From Gadus chalcogrammus (Eukaryota; Chordata; Actinopteri; Gadiformes; Gadidae): a stretch of DNA of 64,000 bases. Position 1 is the stretch's first letter. The number at the start of each line of letters is the position of its first letter. A program made the translations under genes and the position numbers. The notes under the pieces are model-generated. The model did no database searches, was not told the DNA's origin, and worked only from the letters and a program-made list of their open reading frames with translations. The stretch lies in contig NC_079414.1 in assembly GCF_026213295.1 (NCBI RefSeq), positions 1,816,130 through 1,880,129 of the forward strand, in the 5' to 3' direction. Positions 1-9,999 of the stretch are shown here, in pieces.

Positions 1-2247
1 GCCATGTTTCAGTTAAAAACATAAAATCCAGTTTAGAGGTGGTAATAAAATCATTAACTAAAAATGATTTGTTATTAAGAGACCTAACATTAAGTAGACC
101 CATCTTGATGGTGTTGTTGATAGGCTTTAAGGTTGTTTTTGGTTTGGAGGAAATATGTAAGAGATTTGTGAGGTTAGCAGTGTGTCTACGTTTCCCTTTG
201 TTTACTCTCTTAGTGGTTATAGCAGGAATGCAAAAGTTGCCATGTTTTGACATAGGCAACCTTGGGTTCAGCAGATTATGCGAAACGTCCTTTATACTTT
301 GTCTACGGCTGAACCCTTTTTTGTCTCAGTAATACTCAGGACTACTATCAGTATAGGGGGCGGGGGGCTGGGGCGCCCTCCGCTTTGGTGTTATCAGCCT
401 GTGGGAATGACCTGGCGATGCTATCATTGACACAGATGCAAGTTTGATGCCTACATATTCCTGTTTCTTAAATTCAGCTGGAAAATCGCAAAGGGAGGAG
501 ACAGTGGAGCTGGAGTTGTTGTGGCTATGGGAGAGATGAGGAGGAGGGTGGCCGTTCCTCGCCAAGCCAGCATCAGCGATGGGGGAGGGCACGGTGTCCA
601 TGGTGTCGGGCAGGCTGTTGTCTCTCTTCAAGGTCTTTGGTCTGTAATGCAGAGGAGGGGGGTGGCCGTTCCTCGTCAAGCCAGCATCAGCGATTGGGGA
701 AGGCACAGTGTTGATGGCGTCGGGCGGGCTGTTGTCTCTCTTCAAGGTCTGTGGGCTGTCTGCTATCTGTGTGTCAGATAGTGGCAGAGTAGATGTGTGG
801 GGGAGGCTGTAGTCTCGCTTCTTCTCAACCTGTGCTCTGATTGCGGCCTGTGCGTCAGACCATGGCAAGATTGTGGCCTGTGCGTAAAGCGAGAAGAGAA
901 GATTGTCCCTCAACAGTTTTGAGCCTAACCTGTTTGGGTGTAGGCCATCTGCTCTGAAAAGATATTTGCGCCCCCAGAATAAGTTGAAATTGTCAATAAA
1001 GCCCCTTCCTCTTTCATTGCAGACTCTGGAAAGCCATGTATTCAGTGCAAGTAGACGACTGAATCTGTTTATTCCCCTGTCAACTGATGGTATGGGTCCA
1101 CTGATGAATGAGTTGATGTGTATTTTGTCCAGTGTATCCAATAGATCAGTGTAATCCCTCTTCAGAAGTTCTGACTGTTCTCTTTGAACATCATTAAATC
1201 CTGCATGCACAATAATCTGTGAGATTTTGGGGTTCTCCAATATGACTTTGGCTAGTTTATGGTTGATATCACTAACCATTCCATATGGGAAGATGCATGT
1301 TTTGATCTTCTTACCGGTTATATCCTTGATGGTTGAGTCTCCTATAATCAGAGTGTCTGGTTCATCTGCTTCCTCTGAGATGGGCCCTTGTTGGACGGTG
1401 GCAGACACATGCGCAGCCCGCCTCCGTGGCGACTGGTTGTTCCATGTCTGTCCGTACCGTCTGTCCGGACACATTTCAGGGGTCAGGGGTGCACAGGTGG
1501 CCGAGGCATGCGCAGCTCGCCTCCATGGCGACTGGTTCATCTTCCGTCTCTGTCCGCACTGTCCGTCCGGACGCATCTCGGGGCTCAGGGGTGCATGGGT
1601 GGCAGGCTCGTTCGTGGACTCTTGAAGTGGCAGGAACCGGTTCTTCAGTGGCAGGGTTAATTTCAGTGACGGGCTAATCCGGCTGATAACTTTAGCTTTG
1701 GGTAGTTTAGCATTTGGCGTTGAGTGATCTTGTTGATTCACTTTGGTATGTTGTTTTGGCTTAGCGCCGACTCTGTGCCAGTGAAACGCAGCTGGAACTG
1801 TCTCTCTCTTGTCCAGCTTCGGGAAGGATACAGTGTAGCTTTGATCATCTTGCTGTATCTGAGTGAGCTCAGCAAACTCACCCATCGGCACTGTATCCTG
1901 TAGGGGTCCTTTGCATTTTTCTAATGCTGCTAGTCTCGTTTCAATTAAAGCCACCCTCTGTTGCATTTTGGTGCAGTCTGTGCATTTCCCAGTCTCCGTG
2001 CCTGAGATATCCGAGTACAGAGGCATGTTGGCGATAGGAAAGTCCAAGGCTTTTTCTGCGGTCTGATCCGGGAGTAAAAAGTGCCAAAATGTATTGTTGA
2101 ATCGAGCGATGGAGGATGACGAAAACAAACTATATACTGTTAGGTATTATGATCATGAAATAAAATAAGATAAAGTAGATCTAAATGATGAATTAAGTAG
2201 TTTTTTCCAATGCCTAGTGGAGCTTCGGGAAACATGACCTCTCTCTG
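1..2247 (-). mobile_element. L2-clade LINE, copy A (5' part, cut by window edge)
   Basis: This matches the second copy at 56592-59535 almost base for base, apart from insertions in that copy and duplications in this one. On the minus strand it holds the 5' UTR (about 2027-2247), ORF1, and the inter-ORF region leading into ORF2, which runs off the window at position 1. The two copies stop matching at about the same place, just beyond a shared AACATGACCTCTCTCT stretch, which marks the 5' end of the element. ORF1 with an esterase-like domain followed by an endonuclease-RT ORF is known for CR1/L2 LINEs of fish. Confidence 0.85.
326..2026 (-). CDS. L2 LINE ORF1 protein with SGNH/GDSL-like hydrolase domain
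   Basis: About 566 residues from the ATG at 2026; the frame is open further upstream to 2128 but without an ATG. Near the start is a CTDC cysteine pair followed by a short helical stretch. A low-complexity basic and proline-rich linker follows, then an SGNH-hydrolase-like domain: block I DTLIIGDSTIKDI, a block with HAGFND, and the catalytic-type block DGLHPN. The last 150 residues are proline- and serine-rich repeats. CR1/L2 ORF1 proteins bind RNA and carry such an esterase-like domain; its role in retrotransposition is not settled. Compared with copy B this ORF has two in-frame tandem duplications, 33 codons (near 1421-1618) and 38 codons (near 551-778). The frame is intact, so the copy is fairly young. 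Confidence 0.85.
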   Translation of the reverse strand: MPLYSDISGTETGKCTDCTKMQQRVALIETRLAALEKCKGPLQDTVPMGEFAELTQIQQDDQSYTVSFPKLDKRETVPAAFHWHRVGAKPKQHTKVNQQDHSTPNAKLPKAKVISRISPSLKLTLPLKNRFLPLQESTNEPATHAPLSPEMRPDGQCGQRRKMNQSPWRRAAHASATCAPLTPEMCPDRRYGQTWNNQSPRRRAAHVSATVQQGPISEEADEPDTLIIGDSTIKDITGKKIKTCIFPYGMVSDINHKLAKVILENPKISQIIVHAGFNDVQREQSELLKRDYTDLLDTLDKIHINSFISGPIPSVDRGINRFSRLLALNTWLSRVCNERGRGFIDNFNLFWGRKYLFRADGLHPNRLGSKLLRDNLLFSLYAQATILPWSDAQAAIRAQVEKKRDYSLPHTSTLPLSDTQIADSPQTLKRDNSPPDAINTVPSPIADAGLTRNGHPPPLHYRPKTLKRDNSLPDTMDTVPSPIADAGLARNGHPPPHLSHSHNNSSSTVSSLCDFPAEFKKQEYVGIKLASVSMIASPGHSHRLITPKRRAPQPPAPYTDSSPEYY

Positions 2248-2610
2248 CTGCTCTCTCTGCTGCTCATCAAGTAAGACAAGATGTTGAACAAAATGCAACT
2301 TTACCTGCACCGTTCCAGTGAATTAATTAGCCTATCAAGTCAATTAATTGCGTGGCGTTGCAACGTATAGCCTGTCTAACCTAACGTTACATAATTTAAA
2401 TAATATTATGATGCGACGCCACATAACTGGCCATAAACTTTGTCTTGTAGCCCCCCAAGCACCAGCCATGAGCCCACAGGTCTAGAGTGTGCAGGTAGGA
2501 TTGCTCATTAAGTGAATGTTAATAGAATTAATATAATGAATAGTATTGTATAGTGTAGACCTAGCCTGGTCCTACCAGACTCTTACTTCATTTCATTTGC
2601 GCAGAGAGTC
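2248..2610. other. Unannotated flank between L2 and LTR element
   Basis: AT-rich sequence with no gene or recognisable repeat. It starts with a short CTCTCTGCTG tandem run where the L2 homology ends, and closes with GAGTC (2606-2610), the left target duplication of the LTR element. Confidence 0.5.
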
Positions 2611-3130
2611 TGTTAGGGTTGAGGGTGCAGGCAGGCAGGTAGGACCCAGACGCAGACGGTTTAAGGAGAACAGCACTTTATTTATGCCTAAAGGCTAAGG
2701 CAAGGAACCAGGGAACTCGGGTGACAACAGGGAACAGGGAACACGCAGGACGAACAACCACAATGATAGCACAAGGAACAAAGGAAAGACAAGGGCTTAA
2801 AGGGACTCTCACCTTTGTTGCATTTGAGAATTACAGCACATTCAAATCATCCCGCCTTCCTCCAATGCCCCACCCCCTAAGCGTAAAACTAAGCGTTATT
2901 TTTTAGTACAAAAGTTCTAGACTCCCATGGGTTATGTTTAGACTCCCATGGGTTGTGTTTAGACTCCAAGGGGTCATAATATCTACCAGGGGTCTAGTGA
3001 ACAAGACATTTAGCAGGTGGCTCACTGTAATTTTATGGGCTTCGTGTGATACCGTTTTGAGGCCCCATGTTAAAGGACAGTGGTCCCACTGAGTATAAGA
3101 AAGGTGTATGAGCATTACAAGCAGAGTAGC

Positions 3131-4110
3131 GGGATAACGTAGCGTCCGAGGCCGAAATGGGTCCCCTAATCGGACTGAATGGTGCGGTTGTTTGCCAACG
3201 GTCTGGAGGTCTTCCTGGAGCTCCAGATTAGCGGGACAACGTCGCGTCTGAGCACGAAATGGGTCCCGTAATCGGACTGAGTGTGGCGGTTGGTTGCCAA
3301 CGGTCTGGAGGTCTTCCTGGAGCTCCAGAGTAGCGGGACAACGTTGCGTCTGAGTCCGAAATGGGTCCCGTAATCGGACTGAGTGTGGCGGTTGGTTGCC
3401 AACGGTCTGGAGGTCTTCCTGGAGCTCCAGAGTAGCGGGACAACGTCGCGTCTGAGTCCGAAATGGGTCCCGTAATCGGACTGAGTGTGGCGGTTGGTTG
3501 CCAACGGTCTGGAGGTCTTCCTGGAGCTCCAGAGTAGGGGGACAACGTCGCGTCTGAGTCCGAAATGGGTCCCGTAATCGGACTGAGTGTGGCGGTTGGT
3601 TGCCAACGGTTTGGATGTCTTCCTGGAGCTCCAGAGTAGCGAGACAACGTTGCGTCCGAGTCCGAAATGGGTCCCGTAATCGGACTGAGTGTGGTGGTTG
3701 GTTGCCAACGGTCTGGAGGTCTTCCTGGAGCTCCAGAGTAGCGGGACAACGTCGCGTCAGAGTCCGAAATGGGTCCCGTAATCGGACTGAGTGGTGCGGT
3801 TGGGTGCCAACGGTCTGGAGGTCTTCCTGGAGCTCCAGAGTAGCGGGACAACTTCGCGTCTGAGGCCGAATCGGGTCCCCTTGTCGGACTGAATGGTGCA
3901 GTTGGTGGCCAACAGTCTGGAGGTCTTCCTGAGGCTCCAGAGGAGGGTAACTCTGTGAGTCCGAGTCCGAGATGAGTCCCCTAATCGGACTGAATGGTGC
4001 AGTTGGTGGCCAACAGTCTGGAGGTCTTCCTGAGGCTCAAGAGGAGGGTAACTCTGTGAGTCTGAGTCCGAGATTAGTCCCCTAATCGGAGTGAATGGTG
4101 CAGTTTCAGT
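3131..4110. repeat. 102-bp minisatellite, about 9-10 copies
   Basis: Units begin GCGGGACAACGTCGCGTCTG at 3231, 3333, 3435, 3537, 3639, 3741 and 3843, exactly 102 bp apart, with a diverged first unit at 3129 and two shorter variant units near 3948 and 4046. As 102 is a multiple of 3, several frames stay open across the array; I treat these as non-coding. Confidence 0.9.
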
Positions 4111-4556
4111 ACGCCGTGGACCACTTTGGTCTGCCATCGTCAGTCGCTACGGTCGCTACTCGCTACTGTCTGCCGTGGAATCAAAACCAACCCTCTAGTT
4201 GAGGACGCGCCTTGATGACGCGGGCCCGAATGCGCCACAAGAAGCAGACGGAAAACCTTATATATCCATGCAGCAAACAGACAGGTCTGTCGGCCAATAA
4301 AGTCCTTCGGTCCGAAGAATTTTATTGGTTGAAGTTTTCACTAAATATTATGAGAGTAAAATAATTGTTTGTTTTTACTCCTGGTGGGTCTGTCTTGCAT
4401 ATAAAGCCCAGTTCAGACCAAAGATTCACCTTGCAACGGCTTGCAACAAAACGGTTTTAGAACGTCGCAGGGGCGGTGTGAACGGGTCGTTGCAAGCCGT
4501 TGCAAGCCGTTGCAAGGCGTCGCAAGGCGTTGCAAGGAGTCGCCAGAGATTGAAGA

Positions 4557-4925
4557 AGGTTGGGGTTTGACTCATTTTCCCCGCATTTACAGTGTGGTCG
4601 CAGATTTCGACGGTCTGCTGTCATGAATTGTGACCCATCGGGGATTGCGACCTGCTGCTTGTGGACTCTGTGATGATCGCAGACATGAATAATTGTGTCC
4701 AAATACAAATATGAGGACGACAAATGACCTGAAAACATTTGGTTGGAGTTTGACTAATTTTCCCCGCATTTACAGTGTAGTCGCAGATTTCGACGGTCTG
4801 CTGTCATGAATTGTGACCCATCGGGAATTGCGACCTGCTGCTTGTGGACTCTGTGATGATCGCAGACATGAATAATTGTGCGCACATACAGATATGAGGA
4901 CGACAAATGACCGGAAAATGCAATG
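4557..4925. repeat. Tandem duplication of about 185 bp
   Basis: Two adjacent copies (4557-4741 and 4742-4925) share the blocks TTTCCCCGCATTTACAGTGT and GTCGCAGATTTCGACGGTCT and differ at about ten positions. It is internal to the 44-bp-TIR element. Confidence 0.85.
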
Positions 4926-4949
4926 TATCCAACAACGGGTAATCTAAAC

Positions 4950-5857
4950 CAGTGGTTTTCAAACTGTGGGGCGCGCCAGAGTTCTTCAGGGGGGGCGCGA
5001 CGTGAGAAAAAAACAACAACGAAAAGACCCCTGAAACCCGTACTTCAACTGTAAAAGTAACATAACTAAATACATTTTCAACCGTTTATCTTCGTGCAAA
5101 CCATTTAACAAATCTACACACTTGTATCTTCAATAATATCTAAACAGAATTTCGATATCATTTAAAATGTCTTCAGAATCACAGTTTTAGTTTCATACCG
5201 CTTCGTTTTCAGCTGTTTTCATTGAAGACGTCAGCCCATTCTGATACACCTACTTCTAGACATCGTAACTCATTCATTTTTCCACCGTTTACCATCGTTC
5301 AAACCATTAAACAAATCTACACACTTGTATCTTCAATACTATCGAAACGGAATTTTGATAGCATTTATACTTTTTTCAGAATCACATTTTAGTTTCAAAC
5401 CGGCATCGTTTTCAGTTGCTTATAATAATTTAGGTCACCATAGCAACGCCGGTAAACAAACCCCGCCGAATAGTCGAATCTCTGGACTGAAAAGGCAGAT
5501 CTGATTAGACTCAGAAAATTCATAGTCGGGGACCCTGAATGAATCTGTGTAAACTGGCAGTTTACACAAATTAAGATGTTCAAATGTATTTAAAAAAGGT
5601 TAAGCTAAAACATGCTTAGATAAAGTTCTTAAATTGTGTTAAGAAATGTGTTTAAAAACGCACAAAGATGTTGTAATGTTTCAGAAATATGTTTCAAATG
5701 TTTTAAAATCATGATCAGAGATGTTTAAAATGTGTAAACTAATTAAGATAGCTTCCAAAACAAACCTATTTAGAACAAACATTTTTTTGTAGGGGGGGCT
5801 CAGCTGAATATTTTTCTCTGAGGGGGGGCTCACTCTCTCACACTTTGAAAACCCCTG
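4950..5857. mobile_element. Non-autonomous hAT, family 1 copy a (908 bp)
   Basis: Ends are CAGTGGTTTTCAAA and TTTGAAAACCCCTG, with a perfect 8-bp duplication ATCTAAAC (4942-4949, 5858-5865). Near the ends are G/C homopolymer tracts. It is the same family as 54440-55454, in opposite orientation. No ORF of the element is credible. Confidence 0.9.
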
Positions 5858-6521
5858 ATCTAAACTAACTGTAAGCTCCAGCTATTTACTCCAATGCAGA
5901 TGTAGTGGAGAATGACAAGACATAGTAACTCTAGCCTACTCAAGTAAAATAAAAATAAAACTAATTGCAAACCTAACTAATCGCAAACCTAACTAATCTA
6001 ACCTAACCTACGCAAATGATGTTGCGGCTCTCAGCATGTGCCAGAGCGTTCACAGTTGCTATGGAAACCACCTAGCGTCGCAGCCCGTTGCAGCGCGTTG
6101 CAGCCAGTGTGAACTGCCCAGTTTTAGAACGTCGCAGCCCGTCTCGTTGCAAGGCGTTGCAAGGCGTTGCAAGGAGTTGCGAGTTGCAAGCCGTTGCAAG
6201 GTGAATCTTTGGTCTGAACTGGGCTTTAGAGTGTTATTACCTTATTAATACCAATTTAACCTTATCCAAAAAAAGTGTAAAAATGCAACAAAGGTGAGAG
6301 TCCCTTTAAGTAACAAACACAACGAGGAACAGCTGAGACACATTAGGGGAGGGAACAGTAATCAACACAGGAGGGAAACGCAGGGAAACACACCAAAACA
6401 TGACAGACCATGACAGTACCCCCCCCCTTAAGGGTCGACTCCCAGGCGACCCACGACAAGCAAAAAAACGAAGAAAGTCAAACCCAAAACGGGTGGGTGG
6501 AGGGGCGCCAGGAGGGGGGAA

Positions 6522-8225
6522 TCAAAAAAAAAAAAATGGACTGGGGCAGAGCGGAGAGACGTCAGGCGGGCGGCCAGAAAACTGCCCCAGGGCATGGCAG
6601 GGAGCCTCAGGCGGACGGCCTGGGGGGCAAGCAGAGGCAGAGTGAAGGCGGAACCCTTCAGGAGGCCGGCGGCAAGGACGATGAGGGCTCAGTCCCACAG
6701 GAGGCCTGCAGCGGCAAGGAGACCCCTCTGAAGGCCAGCAGTGGCGAAGGCGGAAACCTTGAGGAGGCCGGCGAAGGCGAGGTAGAGGGCGGGTCCCCTC
6801 AGGAGGAAGGAGAGGTAGAGGGCGGGTCCCCTCAGGAGGAAGGAGAGGTAGAGGGCGGATCCCCTCTAGTGGAAGACCAGGAAGAGGGTGGGTCCCCTCT
6901 GGTGGAAGGCCAGGAAGAGGGCGGGTCCCCTCTGGTGGAAGGCCAGGAAGAGGGCGGGTCCCCTCTGGAGGAAGGCCAGGTAGAGGGCGGGTCCCCTCTG
7001 GTGGAAGGCCAGGTAGAGGGCGGGTCCCCTCTGTAGGAAGGCCAGGTAGAGGGCGGACCCCCTCTGTAGGAAGGCCAGGTAGAGGGCTGGTCCCCTCTGG
7101 AGGTAGGCGAGGTAGAGGGCAGACCCCCTCTGGAAGGCGGGACCCCTCAGGAAGGCAAGGTAGAGGGCTGGACCCCTCTGGAGGAAGAGGGCGTGCCCCT
7201 TCCAAAAGGTTTGGAAGGCGGGACCCCTCTAGAAGGCCTTGAAGAGGAACCCCCCTCGGGAAGGAGTGGAGGAGGGCCCCCACAGGCAGGAGCGGAGGGC
7301 GTGCCTCCCCTGGACGGTCTGGAGGGCAGGCCCCCTCCGGCAGGAGCAGAGGCCGGTCCCCCTCTGGAAGGAGCAGGGGGCGGGCCCCCTCAGGCAGGAG
7401 CGGAGGGCGTGCCTCCCCTGGACGGTCTGGAGGGCGGGCCCCCTCCGGCAGGAGCAGAGGCCGATCCCCCTCTGGAAGGAGCGGAGTGGGCTCAGGAACC
7501 GGACAGGGCTCGGGGACCGGAGTCAGTGCGGGTGCTGGAGTGCCAGGAGGAACCGGGTGGTACCCCAAACTCACCACCCCCACTCTGATTGTCCGCAAGG
7601 GAGGAGGCTGGTAGCTAGGGACCGGGGGCAGAGGCTGGTAGCGGGGGGCCGGGGGCAGAGGCTGGTAGCGGGGGGCCGGGGGCAGAGGCCGGTAGGGGAG
7701 GACCGGGGACAGAGGCTGGTAGCTAGGGGCCGGGGACAGAGGCTGGTAGCTGGGGGCCGGGGACAGAGGCTGGTAGCTGGGGGCCGGGGACAGAGGCTGG
7801 TAGCTGGGGGCCGGGGGCAGAGGCTGAGAGCGGGGAACCGGGGGCAGAGGCTGAGAGCGGGGAACCGGGGGCAGAGGCTGGTAGCGGGGAACCGGAGGCA
7901 GAGGCTGGTAGCGGGGAACCGGGGGCAGAGGGTGAGAGTAGGAGCGTGGAGGCTTAGGCCGGTCACAAAAGTCCGGTGGCACCGGCATGTAGCTCTCAGG
8001 CCAAAAGACTGTGGGGCTGAGCAGCTCAACTGCCCACTCGGGCAAGGCGTCCTCCAACTCGGGCCTTGGAGAGACAGCCCTGCGTGTACGCCCCACGATA
8101 GCCTCCTGCTCCTTCCTGCTGGGAATGTTCTCCCAAAAATCCATTGCTTTCATAATGAACCATAATAAATCCTCCAACTCACGGCTAAATTGATCGTCCG
8201 CTGGGTCCAATGATGGTGCTATCAT
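6522..8225 (-). CDS. Proline-rich protein of the LTR element, unknown function
   Basis: 567 residues. The ATG lies 2 bp inside the 5' LTR. The first 115 residues are non-repetitive and acidic, with a segment ELEDLLWFIMKAMDFW, so they could fold. After that come about 30 near-identical short repeats: PLPPVPRYQ-type (10 codons, DNA 7615-7930), then GARPPLLPE-type, then LPGLPPEGTRP-type (11 codons, DNA 6780-7150). No gag, zinc-knuckle or enzyme motif is visible. The repeat tracts are minisatellites that keep the frame open because their periods are multiples of three. It may be a captured host fragment or a degenerate gag-like ORF. Confidence 0.5.
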   Translation of the reverse strand: MIAPSLDPADDQFSRELEDLLWFIMKAMDFWENIPSRKEQEAIVGRTRRAVSPRPELEDALPEWAVELLSPTVFWPESYMPVPPDFCDRPKPPRSYSHPLPPVPRYQPLPPVPRYQPLPPVPRSQPLPPVPRSQPLPPAPSYQPLSPAPSYQPLSPAPSYQPLSPAPSYQPLSPVLPYRPLPPAPRYQPLPPAPRYQPLPPVPSYQPPPLRTIRVGVVSLGYHPVPPGTPAPALTPVPEPCPVPEPTPLLPEGDRPLLLPEGARPPDRPGEARPPLLPEGARPLLLPEGDRPLLLPEGACPPDRPGEARPPLLPVGALLHSFPRGVPLQGLLEGSRLPNLLEGARPLPPEGSSPLPCLPEGSRLPEGVCPLPRLPPEGTSPLPGLPTEGVRPLPGLPTEGTRPLPGLPPEGTRPLPGLPPEGTRPLPGLPPEGTRPLPGLPPEGTHPLPGLPLEGIRPLPLLPPEGTRPLPLLPPEGTRPLPRLRRPPQGFRLRHCWPSEGSPCRCRPPVGLSPHRPCRRPPEGFRLHSASACPPGRPPEAPCHALGQFSGRPPDVSPLCPSPFFFF

Positions 8226-8227
8226 TC

Positions 8228-8516
8228 TGTTAGGGTTGAGGGTGCAGGCAGGCAGGTAGGACCCAGACGCAGACGGTTTAGGGAGAACAGCACTTTATTT
8301 ATGCCTAAAGGCTAAGGCAAGGAACCAGGGAACTCAGGTGGGAACAGGGAACACGCAGGACGAACAACCACAATTATAGCACAAGGAACAAAGGAAAGAC
8401 AAGGGCTTAAGTAACAAACACAACGAGGAACAGCTGAGACAAATTAGGGGAGGGAACAGTAATCAACACAGGAGGGAAACGCAGGGAAACACACCAAAAC
8501 ACGACAGACCATGACA
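8228..8516 (-). repeat. 5' LTR (289 bp)
   Basis: Intact LTR. Its partner is 7 bp longer because of one extra AACAGGG-type unit near 2726-2740; otherwise the two LTRs differ at only a few positions, which suggests recent insertion. Confidence 0.85.
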
Positions 8517-8521
8517 GAGTC

Positions 8522-9567
8522 TGGACCTACTCAATTGACAAACGTTAACTCACTTGAAGGCGGGTGTCTGTTGAAGTTTAAAACTATTGGATCTGCCCAG
8601 TGCCACTCTGGATCTGCCATAACCAATCTCTAACATTTGGCCGGTAATCACGTTGTGCGCAGGCTGTAAACAAACGAAACACCGTGCATGAAGATGCCCC
8701 TAAACGAGAGCTGACTTTAAGGATTCGATATCTGAACACTAATTTGCTTGATATTGCAGATAAGGACATGCTGATGTTGTATTTGTGAAATCTAAGTTCT
8801 GATTATGTTATTACAGAGTGCAACCCTTTTTATTTTATCAAATGTGATGTCATATTTTATTTATTCTTTTTATAATTTGTTGAAAAGGATGTTGTGTTGC
8901 AAAGAATAATGGTGGAGATGTGCACTCATGTTGAAATAAATCCCCATTGTGAAGCAACCATTACTTCCACTGAATTGGAATTATTTTAGAAAAAATACAG
9001 AGAATTAAAAGGCTTTAGAGAACAGTGCTCTATTGTATGCTTAACATGTAAAGTTATAATTACATTATTTAAATACGATAGGTTGTGATCTAAAGTGGGC
9101 CGGTCTGAGGCATGAAACTCCAGGGCTGAAAATTAGTCCCACTCCGGCCCTGGGCCTACGGCATGTGTAGCTCCACCTTTTTCGGCACCCTTTCAGATGG
9201 CTTGGTAACCCAACGGAGTACTGCAGAAAAATAGGTAGGCTCAGCGCGTTTAATTCAGGATCTTGACTAACTTTTGGCGGTGGAAAAGCCAATATAAGCA
9301 AACCGAGCTGCACCGAACCGCACTGCTCTGTAGAAACGCCAATATATGCGAACAGAGCCACACCGTACCGCAACAAACAGTACTGCACCGCGTGCTTGAA
9401 GCGAGGCATAAGACTGGGCGCCGGGTTTGTTGGTTCTCGTAGCCTAGACTTGAGGGATAACCCCTCCCTCCGGGCTGCTCCACAGTCAGTCACTTATTGG
9501 TTCATAGCGCAGCCAGGGCTCCAGCCTATTCCTGAATAGATTTAGGCGGGATTCAGACCCCTTAGTC
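8522..9567. other. Upstream flank, no gene recognised
   Basis: AT-rich sequence to about 9090, then about 400 bp of GC-richer sequence with repeated ACCGAGCTGCACCGAACCGC-like words (9290-9390). That part looks like an old interspersed repeat, but I cannot place it in a family. Confidence 0.4.
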
Positions 9568-9999
9568 CAGGGGTCTCAAACTCAATTTACCTGGGGGCCG
9601 CCGGAGGTAGAGACTGGGCCAGGCTGGGCCGCATCAATTATTCCACAGAAAAAAGTAGCACAACTGACCCAATCTAAGAGAATGATCAGGCTATCATTAG
9701 ATCACGTTGGCTATGTAATCGCTGACCACAGGGGACTTTTCATAGTGGATGGTGGTAACCAGGAAATTTTAGCGTTCTTTGGCTTTTGTCGGGACTCAGG
9801 ACACGCAACTCAAAATTGGGACTGTCTGGTCACCCTATCACAAGTGATAAAAAAGTGTGGCAAGCCACTTAGCAAAAATGTGCTTTTGACAACAACTCGC
9901 GGGCCGCACTAACAATAAACTTTGATATCAAGTAGGGGGCCACAAAATATCATCCCGCGGGCCTCAATTGGCCCCCGGTCCGCGAGTTTGAGGTCCCTG
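9568..9999. mobile_element. Small non-autonomous hAT (432 bp)
   Basis: Termini CAGGGGTCTCAAACTC and GAGTTTGAGGTCCCTG form an inverted repeat. The flanks CCTTAGTC (9560-9567) and CCTAAGTC (10000-10007) are an 8-bp duplication with one mismatch. The GGGGGCCGC / GGGCCGCAC blocks near both ends are typical of this vertebrate hAT (Charlie-like) class. Confidence 0.85.

Larger units (their letters stand above)
4404..6226. mobile_element. DNA transposon with 44-bp TIRs, family not assigned
   Basis: Perfect 44-bp terminal inverted repeats starting AAGCCCAGTTCAGACC, possibly with a TA duplication (4402-4403, 6227-6228). Just inside both ends are runs of TTGCAAGGCG / TTGCAAGCCG 10-11-bp units. There is no transposase ORF. 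It is itself split by a hAT at 4950-5857. Confidence 0.75.
2801..6305. mobile_element. Kolobok-like TTAA transposon, non-autonomous (3.5 kb)
   Basis: Perfect 22-bp terminal inverted repeats beginning AGGGACTCTCACC, flanked by TTAA on both sides (2797-2800 and 6306-6309). The intact LTR at 8228-8516 shows the empty site, GGGCTTAAGTAAC, which proves the insertion. TTAA duplication with AGGG termini fits Kolobok; piggyBac also uses TTAA but its termini usually start CCC. There is no transposase ORF inside. The interior is made of a 102-bp minisatellite and a second TIR element. Confidence 0.75.
2611..8516 (-). mobile_element. Non-autonomous LTR retrotransposon, minus orientation
   Basis: Two direct repeats, 2611-2800 plus 6310-6415 (split) and 8228-8516, begin TGTTAGGG and end ATGACA on the + strand (TGTCAT...TAACA on the element strand). 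They are flanked by a perfect 5-bp duplication GAGTC (2606-2610 and 8517-8521). The LTR sense strand has an AATAAA signal. A G-rich polypurine tract (AAGGGGGGGGTAC) abuts the 3' LTR at 6416-6430. No primer-binding site starting TGG lies next to the 5' LTR. The 1.8-kb interior has one long proline-rich ORF and no gag, protease, RT or integrase motifs, so it must move with help from another element. Confidence 0.85.

Noticed and set aside
3166..4137. Long overlapping open frames on both strands
   Set aside because: They are produced by the 102-bp minisatellite, whose period is a multiple of three; no domain and no codon-like bias.
2801..6305. piggyBac as the family for the TTAA element
   Set aside because: TTAA fits, but ends starting AGGGAC rather than CCC, and no transposase inside; Kolobok preferred.
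6410..8165. Open frames on the + strand across the proline-rich region
   Set aside because: They are the complement of the repeat tracts of the minus-strand ORF; only the minus frame starts at the LTR and spans the interior.
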